A program made the position numbers and the translations under genes. The notes under the pieces were generated by a model. The model was not told the DNA's origin and did no database searches. It saw only the letters and a program-made list of their open reading frames with translations. A DNA stretch of 10,287 bases from an uncultured Elusimicrobia bacterium. Lineage in GTDB: Bacteria > Elusimicrobiota > Elusimicrobia > UBA1565 > UBA9628. The stretch is taken from NCBI GenBank assembly GCA_903874575.1, contig CAIQSZ010000243.1, positions 1 to 10,287 of the forward strand. Reading direction: 5' to 3'. Below, one piece after another: positions 1-9,700 of the stretch. The stretch's first letter is position 1. Every line of letters begins with the position of its first letter.

Positions 1-1
1 G

Positions 2-3000
2 GCCAACGGCAAGTGCTACGCGTGGGGCGGCGGCTTCACCCTCGCTTGCCCCAACTTCATCCCCGCCTTCGGCTCGCCCGCCGCCTGGACCTTCACCCCC
101 AATCCCAACCCGTTCACGAACCTCGTGAGCTACGTCGCGACCGCGCAGGCGACGGACTTCTCGGGCAATATCCAAGGCGTCTACGCCGTCGGCGTCAGCT
201 CGGTCTCGTTTACCGAGACCACCGCCACGCCGCAGATCGGCATCGTCGCTCCGGCGACCGGCCGCGAGATCAGCCTCGCGACGCTGTCGGGCACGGCGAC
301 GGATTCGATCCCGGGCGACTTAGCGATCGTCCAGGTGCGCGTGCAGGACCTCAACGGATTGAACAAATACGCCGATCCAGCGGCCGGCTTCAACTTCGGC
401 CAGGCGGTTCCCGATCTCTCCTGGTTCAACGCCGGCTCGGGCTCGGTACCTCCTTGGACGTCTTGGAGCGTGTCCAGCGCCGTCGTTTACACGAGCGGCC
501 ACCAGTACAGCGTGCAGGCGCGCACGCGCAACCAGGCGGGAACATACTCGACGACGTACGCGACCATGACCGTCGTTTACGACGTCGATGCGCCGCAGAC
601 CAGCGCCCTTCTGCCGGTGTTGGGGAGCACCGTTTCGTCTCTGCCGGTCTTGAGCGGCGCGTCCTTCGACAACACTCCGACCAATCCCGGCGTGGTCAGC
701 AACATGCGCGTGCGCCTGGTAAGAGCTTCGGACGGGAACTACTGGAACGGCGTCGGCTGGACCTCCGGCGTGTCCCAGCTGACGACGACCGAGGGCGTGC
801 AGATATTCGTCTCCAGTTGGTCGCTGACGACGAATCTGCCGTCGATTGCCCAGTTTACCGACGGCGTCTCGTACTACGCGACGACCTCGGGCCACGACGA
901 CGCAAGCCCCGGCGGCAACGTGGAAGCCTTCGCTCCCGCGCGCTCTTCCACTTTTACCGCCGACCTGACCGGCCCCTCCCTCAACATCATTGCGCCCGTC
1001 AACAACACCGTGATCTCCAGTTTGGCGCAGATTCGCGGGACGGCGGCCGACGCGCTGGCCGGCATCTCGAACACGAACCAGATATTCGTCGCGCTCCAGG
1101 AGGATGGACCCGGTTTCGGCTGTTGGAATGGGCAGATCGCGGGCGGAACCTTCACGCTGGCCGGCTGTCCGATCTACTACCCTATTTCCAATCTGGGCCT
1201 GGGGGGCTCTTTGGCGGGCGGCGTCTGGAGCATGAACGCTCCGCCCTTGACCACCCAATACCGGTACAGGATATGGGTCAAGGGGCAGGACAACGCGACG
1301 CCGGTCGGCAACTTCACGGCGGCGGCCAGCGTCTCGTCCATCACCTTCACCTACGAGACGGACATTCCGGAGATCGGCTTCACCTATCCGCCCTCCTTGC
1401 CGGCGCCGGGAGGCAATCTCTCCGCCGCGTTCATGGTCGCGGGCACGGCGGCGGATAACTTCGGAGTCGTCTATACGTCGGTCGCCTATCAGGAAGCCGA
1501 CACCGGGCTCTACTGGGACGGAGTATCGACCTTCTCCTCGGTCGCGGCGAAGTTCATCGGCACGGCGTTCACCGGCGTCATTCCGAATTATGCGTTCAGC
1601 CAGGCCGCGCCCGTGCCGGCGGCGTCGAGCGGGCGAAACTACAACGTTTATCCTTACGCCGAAAACTCCGCTCGCCTCTCCGTGATCGGCTCGCCGATTT
1701 CCATCAAGTGGGACACGATGAAGCCGACGTCGGCGGTCGTCGCGCCGTCCAGCGGGCAGTACGTCAATCAGATGTCTTCGGTCACCGGGATGTCGTCCGA
1801 TCCCGGAGCGGCGGCGTCGGGCATCGGGGGTACCCAGGTTCAACTGAGGCGCGACATCGACAATATCTGCTGGAGCGGCGCGGCATGGACGGCGAATTGC
1901 GCGACCTCGGGCAGTTGGCTTGCCCCGGTTCTCGGGCAGAACTGGTCGATGGCGGCAAACCTGCCGCCGGCGTCCAACCTCAACACCGGCCTGCAGGACG
2001 GGTTGGCCTACACGCTGACTTCCCGCGCGTTCGACGTCTCCGCGAATACGCAGACCGCATTGACCTCGAACGTGTTCTATGTCGCCCTCACTTCTCCGAC
2101 GGGCGGGGTCGCCTTCCCCGCGAATTCGTCCGAAGTGAACACGCTGCCGATGATTTCAGGCACGGCGGTCGCTCCGGTTCCCGGAGCGCCGGGCGCGCAG
2201 GGCGCGCACCTCGATTTCCCGCAGATCAGCATGAAGGACGTCCTGACGAACAACTTCTGGAACGGTACAAGCTTCGGCGCGCCCGGCCGCGTCTGGTTCG
2301 TCGCCTTGGATTCCTCCACGAAGAACGACGGCTCGCAACTGAACTGGCGTTATGACACCTCATCGGTCTTGTGGGGCGACGGCTTCCAGCGCTACCTGAT
2401 CGAGGCGAAGATTCTCGACGCCGCCGGCAACTACTCCATCGCGTCGTCGACGTTCAGTTTCGACCACACGCCGCCGCTGTCGAATATCTCCTACCCGCCG
2501 TCGAACGGGCTGTATTTCTCATCGATGAGCGCCATCCTGGGCACGTCGTTCGACGTGACCTCTCCGATCACCGACGTGCGCGTCCAGATGTGGTACCTGA
2601 GCGGCGGCGCGACCTACTACTGGAGCCCGGTCGCGCCGCACTGGGCTCCGTCGAACATCGGCACCTATTCGATCAACGGCGCGCCCGGGCCGTCCGGCAC
2701 GAACAAGCCATGGGACTACGGATCCGTGCAGAACCCGGATTTCAGCGTTCCGGGGGCGAATTTCGCGTGGCACGACGGCACCCACGACGGCGCGAACGGA
2801 CATCTGTTCAACGTCGTGACCGCGGCCGTCGACGGCGCGGGGAACGGCCAAGTCGTTCTGACGACCCGCACCTTTATCTTCGACGACGTGCCCCCGACCT
2901 CGGCGCCTACGGTTCCCAGCACCAATACCGCCTACCACGTCATGACCACGCTGTCGGGCACTTCCGTGGACGACTCCGCCGCGAACAGCGGCATCGTCTC

Positions 3001-3730
3001 GGTGGCCGTGTCGATCGTGGATCTGGACGCGTCCGGCGGTCCCAAGTGGTTCAACGGCTCGAACTTCACGGCCGGGACCGAGCAATGGCTGCCCGTTTCG
3101 AACCTCTTCCAGACATCGTGGTCCTTCACCAACGGCGCGCTGGCGCTCACGACCCAGCATCACTACGTCGTGAAGTCGTCGGCGACGGACGGCACCGGCA
3201 ACGTCCAGACGGCCGCGATCCCGAACACTTTCCTGTACGATACGGACGTGCCGTCGTCGAACGTGACGAATCCGGCGAACCTGATCACTTACACCAATCA
3301 GAAGATTCTCATCGGGACCGCGTCCGACCCGGGCTTCACGTCCGGCATCGGCGGCGCGGGTTCGGGCGTGTTCCCGTACGCCGCGTGGGCCGCCGGCAAA
3401 GTCGAGGTCCAGATATACCGCGACACGATGTCCGCCCTCGGCGGCGGCCCGATCCCGTACCCGCTGGCGTCTGCGACGGGCTACCTGTGGAACGGCTCGA
3501 CCTGGGTCGCCGCCGCGGGCGGGCCGATCTGGATACCGGCGGCCGTCGACACGTTCGGAAACTGGAACTACTCGGGCCTGGTCTGCCCGAGTCCGAATCC
3601 GACGAACCAGCCCTGCTGGGCCGCGGGCGCCTACGTCGCCTGGGTGCGGACGACGGACAACGCGGGCAATACCCAGAGCGCGACGATTCAAGCCGGTCCC
3701 AGATTCTTCGTCTCGAACCCGGCGCAGAGC
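2..3730 (+). repeat. Array of ten Ig-like A modules with W-N-G motif
   Basis: Each unit opens with an acidic, proline-containing linker. Linker codons start at 209 (FTETTATP), 578 (YDVDAP), 959 (ADLTGP), 1352 (YETDIP), 1709 (WDTMKP), 2078 (YVALTSP), 2459 (FDHTPP), 2879 (FDDVPP) and 3236 (YDTDVP). The part before 209 is the end of a unit begun upstream. Spacing is 119-140 residues; the last unit runs 162 to 3730. Order within a unit: linker, a P-x-N/S-G strand, I/L-x-G-T/S-x-x-D, a strand with V-x-V/L, a W-N-G-x-x-W/F turn (NYWNGVGW, LYWDGVSTF, NFWNGTSF, KWFNGSNF, YLWNGSTW), a W-containing strand, G-x-x-Y-x-V, then D-x-x-G-N (ATDFSGN, AVDGAGN, ATDGTGN, TTDNAGN). The D-x-A-G-N ending and D-x-x-P linker are common in bacterial Ig-like domains; the exact Pfam family is not decidable by eye. 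Units are diverged at DNA level, not recent copies. Confidence 0.85.
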
Positions 3731-6700
3731 TTCCGGATCGTACTGCAGACCGACCCGAGCACGGCGGGCAATCAGGTCAACTTCACCGTGGCGGCCGTCG
3801 ATGGGTTCGGCGGCACCGGTTCGACCGCGACGAGCTATTCGGGCCAGATACAGTTCGTGATGGACGCCACCCTCAGTCCGACGGGACCCGAGATCATGGG
3901 GGCCGGCCAAGTGCCGGACCTCGCCCACGGCCTGCCCTCGGCCTACACCTTCACGACGGGCGTGGGCGGCGACAACGGCGTGCACGGCTTTTCGATGATA
4001 CTGCGCAAAGCCGGAGCGCGGACGCTGAGCGTCCAGGACTCAAACAGCCCGTCGTTGGCCGGCCAGGCCGGCGCGACGGTCAATCCCAGCCAGCCGTCGC
4101 GCATCCAGGTGATCGCCGACTGCGGAGTGAACGGCCAGCTCCCCGCGCCGGGCGTCGTGACCGCCGGAACCGAGGGCCGCTCCGGCGCGCCGCGCTCCTT
4201 CACGGCGGGCCAGCAGGTCCAGTACTGCGCCCTGGTGACCGACGACTTCTACAATGTGGTGCCGTCGTCGGCCGTGACGGTGGCCGTGACGGACGCCGAC
4301 CCCAACAACGACTCGCTCGCGGACGGCGGCGTCGCGTCGCTTGCCTTCAGCGGGCAGACGACCTTCACGCGCACCTTCGTCACGGCCAGCACGATGACGG
4401 GCATCTCGGTTCAAGCGACGGGCGCGGGACTGTTCCCGAACTCGTCGAATCCCGCGACCCCGGTCGTCGTCAGCGGGGGCAGCGGCATCAAACTCCTGGG
4501 ACTGCTGCCCGGCGAGGCCTACGCGCCCGGGAAGTTCGCGATCGCTCCGCTGGGCAAGACCGGAACGCCCGCGCCGCTGCAGGCCGGCTCGACCTATACC
4601 CTGGTGGCCTACGCCGTCGACCAGTACTACAACGTCGATCAGTCGGTCGCCTGGCCGGTCACGGCGAAAATTCCCACGGACGCCTACACGCCCGCGCCGG
4701 GACCGCAGACCCTGTCAAGCGGGGCGACGGTGTTCACCTTCACGCCTCTCGTTGCGGGCAACCAGACTTTCCAGGTCCAGACGAACGTATTGAGCGGCTC
4801 GGCCTCCTACTACGTGACGCCGAATCCGGCGCCGATCTGGTGGGGGCCTCCCGTCAAATTGCAGGCCGTCGCGGAGGGACAAGTCGCGGCGCCCGGCGCG
4901 GCGCCCTACGATGCCGGTCCGACCACGGGCGGCCGCTCCGTCTCCGCCCCGGCGACGCTGATCGCGGGCGCGACCACCACCGTCACGGTCAACTTGGTCG
5001 ACACGTTGTTCAACGTGGTGAAGGGCACGACGCCGTTCCTCACCCTTGCCTCCAGCGTGACGATGCCGCTCGTCCAGCTTGATTTCCCGAACGATCCCAA
5101 CATCCAGGGCCGTTCATTCTCGCCGAACCCGTTCCGGCGCACGCTGAACGCGGGCACGACCACGTTCGCCTTTTTCGCGGTGACGCGCAATCCCGCGTTC
5201 CTGGTCAAGGCGTCGGACACCGGGTTGACCGCGACCGCGTACAGCTCCGACACGGTCTCCAACATCCCGGTGATCGCCAACGTCCCGGCCGGCATGCTGT
5301 TGCGCATGCCCGGCGAGCTTTACGAGGAGGGCACCGCGTCGGGCAAGACCGGCGCGCCGTCGATCTTGACGGCGGGCGCCTCGTACACGATCGACGTGCG
5401 CGCGGTGGACCTGTACAACAATCGAGCCGGCGACGGCCGGCAGATCGGCCTGCTCGCCAACGACGTGTACGCGAACGTCCCTTCGCCGCAGGCGCTCGTG
5501 CTGGGCCAGGCCTCGTTCCTGAACTTCCTGCCCAGCGCCGCCACGGGCAATCTCGTCGTCTCGGCCTACGATAATGACGTGATCCTGCCGCAGTTGACGA
5601 CGCGGACCATCTCAAGCCTGAACGTCGTCCCGGCCGCGCCGGACCGCATGATCGTCCTTCTTTCGGGCCAGACTTTGGTTCCCGGCAAGGTCGTCCCGCC
5701 GTTCGGCATGACCGGCGTGCCGAAGACTTCGACCGCGGGCGTCACGTTCGGCGTCGCGGCGTACGCGACCGACCTGCGTTACAACGTGGTCGACACCGTC
5801 GTGAAGCCTTCGGTCGTCTTCACGTCCGACGACCCGTTCGTTCCCGCGCTGGGCTCCTTCGCCATGGCGGGCGGCGCGTCCAGCGCGACGAACCTGATCC
5901 TACGCACCGCCGGCAACCGCGTCATCACCGCGGCCGACGGCGGCGGCGCGCCGTCGCTGGCCGCGGGCGCTTCCTCCGCCCTGCCTCTCATCCCGAACAG
6001 CCCCGTCCGCCTGCGCGTCCTCACGCCCGCCGAGACCGCCCAGCCCGGCTCGTTCGGCAACGGCCGCGCCGGCGCCGCCTTCTCGGCGCAGGCGGGCTTC
6101 AGCTTCCCGGTCGAGATCGACATCGTCGACGGCTTCTGGAACCTGACGCCCGGCGTCACCCAGCAGATCACGCTGATCTCGGACGACCCGTTCGCGGTGA
6201 TCAGCCCGACCGCGCAGGTCGTGGCCGCTTCGGCGACCTTCTCCGTGAACCTGCACCGCGCGGGCACCACGGTGCTTACCGCTCAGATGACCAACGCCCT
6301 CTCCCTGCCGTCCGTCGCCCTGGACAGTTCCACGCCCGTGACCGTCCTGCCGGGCACGCCGTCCCGCCTCCTCACCGTCATGGCGGGGGAAAGCTTCAAT
6401 CAGGGAGCGCCCTCGGGAAAAGCCGGCGTCCCAAGCCAGCAGACGGCGGGCACCGCCTTCAGCGTTCAGGTCGGCGTGGTGGACTCGTTCAACAACCTGA
6501 TCCCGGGCCGGCCGGTGATCGCCGCCGTCGGCACGCCGACGGATCCCTACGCCGATCCCGTCACCACGGCCGCCGTCAACATGGCGTTGGGCTATACGCT
6601 TCCGATCACGGTCAACCTCCGCCTCGCCGCGACCGGGCATTACTTGAACGCGTCGGACTTCGCGGGTTCGGGCCTCTCGGCCGATCCTCAGACGTCGACG

Positions 6701-9700
6701 TTCACCGTCGTTCCGGCCTCGCCCTTGGGCCTGCAGCTGCTCCTGCCCGGCCAGACGCCGGTCCCCGGCTCCGGCGACTATCCGAACGGCGGCGTCGTCG
6801 GCGTGATCTCGACTCCGACCGCCGGCGTGCCCTTCAACGCGACGGTCAACCTGGTCGACCGGTTCATGAACGTCTACACGGCGCTCGGCCCGGCGCCGCA
6901 GGTCTACCTGAACGCCAGCGACGCCTACGCCATCCAGCCGGCGACCGCGCCGCTGATCGCGGGCGCGCGCTCGCTGTCGATCACGCTGGTGACCAAGAGC
7001 ACGGACGCCGTCATCGTCGCCGCGCCGCGCGCCTTGGGAGCCGACGCCGTCTGCACGGGCAACGGGCCGTCGAACCTTTGCCTTGCGTCGGCGCCGGCGG
7101 CGGTGTCCGCGCTGTTCAAGGTCTGGTCTTCCTCGGCGGTCGGCCTGCAGGTGATATTGCCCGGCGAAACCCAGCACCCCGGCAAGTGCAACGTGAACCC
7201 CGGCGCAACCTGCCGCGTGCTCGCCGCCGCGGAGGGCGCCCCCGGGAAAGACGGCGCGCCCAACGCCTATACGGTCACCAACCCGGCGACGTCGGCCGAG
7301 GTCTATCTCGTGGACGCGTTTTTCAACCCCGTCACCGAGATCCCGGTCGGCTTGAGCCAGGATTCGAATCCGCCGGCGACGATGCCGACGGTTCGCCTAA
7401 GCTTCCCGCAGGACTGGCAGGTCGGCGTGCCGGCGGCCGCAGGGTTGGTTCTGGGCAGTCGGCAGTTCTCGTTCACGCCGCTGACCGCGTCGAACACTTA
7501 CACCGTCGTCGTCGGCACGATCGCGGCCTCTCCGTCCTCCTGGCCCGGGGTCGCGGCGACCTCGTTCCCCGTCTATCCGGGCCCACCCCATCATCTCTCG
7601 TTCTCGAACCTGCCGTCCACGGTCACCGCGGGCACGCCGTTCGGCGGCACGCTCACCGCCTACGATCAATTCAACAACGTGCTTTCCACCGGCCCGAACG
7701 CCTACACGGCGAACGTGACGTTCGGCGCGGAGGTCTTCGGCGGCAACCAAGACCCGGTCTTCAGCCCGATGAACAACGCGACCTTCTCGTCGTCGACGGA
7801 TATGGGCGTGAAGAATCTTCCGGCTTTTGTGGTGCTGAGGAAAGCCGGTTCCCGCTATCTCCAGGCGTATGAAACGGGCAATTCTGGCGTCAATTCGGAG
7901 ATCATCGGCTACTCCGTCCGGCCCTACGTCGAGGTCCTGGCCGCCGCGCCGGACTCGGTCAAGGTGGCGCCCACCAACGACGCCGTGATCGGCGCGGGCC
8001 AGCAGGTGCCGAGCAACCCCGGCCGCCAGTTGATCACCGGGCAGCTGACCGACGCGTTCGACAACCCCATCACCGGGGCCACGACCGTTTACATCCAGAT
8101 CGTCGGAGTGTCCGGCAGCACCGGAACGCTTTCCCTCGACTACGGCGCGGGGGCGATCTCGGCGGGCGCGTCCACGACCTCGTTCACGGATGCGGCCGGC
8201 TTGGTCGGGGTCGGCACGCCTACGATCTCGTACTTCGTCTCCTCGGTCGCGGGCGACTACGCGCGGGTGTGGATCGGCACGATGCCGGTTCCCGCGAACA
8301 TCCTGCCGTTCGTCGCCACGCAGAAGGACATCTCGGGCCGGCTGATCACGACGGGCGGCAATCCCAGCCAGCTCGTGTTCCTGTCGTCATCGTCGTCCGC
8401 GCTGGTCGGCATCAACGAGGTCGCCGGCGCCGGCGCCCAGTACACGGTCCAGGCGCGCGACGACTTCGGCAACGTGACCACGCAGGGCTTCCTGAACCCG
8501 CTCCTTCTGGCCAACGCGAACTCGGATATCGCGATTCACGCGAGCCGCGGTCTCCAGTTGGGCACTTTCGGTTCGGCCGGCGACTACGGCTTCCGCGACG
8601 CAGCCAATACCCAGTTCGTCAGTAGCATCCTGATCGGCAGCGGCGTGAGCCAGGCGACCTTCCGCTATCACGACCGCATGAGTTCCTATGCCGGCCCCGA
8701 TCCGTCGTCGAACACTTCCGCGGGGGGCCGCCCCGGCCGGTGGACCTTGCAGATATTCAACGGGCCGCAGGTCTTGGCGCAGGCGTCGTTGGCGATGAAC
8801 CCCGACACTCCCCACCAGATCGGCTTCGGCAACCCGCCCAATTCCATGGTTGCGGGACAAGTCGTGGATTTCGTCAACAATCTGGCCTCCTTCCAGGCTC
8901 AGTTGCAGGACGAGTTTTCCAATCCCAGCGTCTCCACGCAGGCCGTCGTCATCAACCTGTCGACGGTGACGCGCATGGCCTCGCGCGCGAACGACTACAA
9001 CGGCTTCTCCGTCTCAAGCGGCGCGTTCCTGGGCTCGCGCGTCAACGGCCCGGCGTTCTTCAGCACCACCCATACCGTCACCGTCCCGCTGGGCTCCTAT
9101 GAGACGACGTTCTACTACCTGGACACGACGGCCTCGCGGATGTACGGCGCGGGCGGGGGCACCAAGCCGGTCCTGGCTCTTTCCGCCTCGGGCCTCTTCG
9201 GCGCCCAGCAGCCGATCTACATTCAAGCCGACTCCATCGACGGCGTCGCGGTCGCGGCGGGCGCGGGCGCGCAGCTCCAGGCGGGCACCACTTCGTCGGC
9301 GTTCATCGTGGAGACCCGCGATTACTACGGCAACCCGTCGCCTCTGCGCACCGGCCAGGACTTCAACAGAGGCTGGGTCCAGTTGGGCGTCACCACCGAC
9401 GATCAGGCCTCGGTCGCGTTCTCGACGCCCGATCCCGGCGCGTTCGTCAGCTCGGCGGCCGTCATCTACCTGCCGGTCGGCGTCAGCGCGACCTCGTTCT
9501 ATATGATCGATACGCTGCTCACTCAGCTGGGGTCCACGCACACGCTCGTCGTGTCGGGCGTCACCTATCCCAGCTGGGGCGCCGCGGTCTCGAGCTATAC
9601 CGTCGCCCCGGGACCTCCCGCGCAGATCGGCTGGATCACGCCGCCTCACCGCCTGATCGCCGGCACGACCGTCGAGTACGCCCTCGGCGCGGCCACGAAC

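Noticed and set aside
125..127. GTG as the start codon of the giant gene
   Set aside because: The frame is open back to position 2 and the codons before 125 encode recognisable module sequence, including a Cys pair around a W-G turn. There is also no ribosome binding site before 125.
13..5082. Long plus-strand frames at 13-1458 and 2371-5082 as separate genes
   Set aside because: They overlap the giant frame completely and give Arg/His/Asp-rich sequence with no domain pattern, as expected from frame-shifted reading of high-GC coding DNA. The giant frame shows clear periodic domains.
790..8765. Repeated string CAGATATTC (near 803, 1079 and 8755) as a binding site
   Set aside because: Each copy is an in-frame Gln-Ile-Phe codon run in a beta strand. 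Spacing is irregular and there is no symmetry or promoter context.
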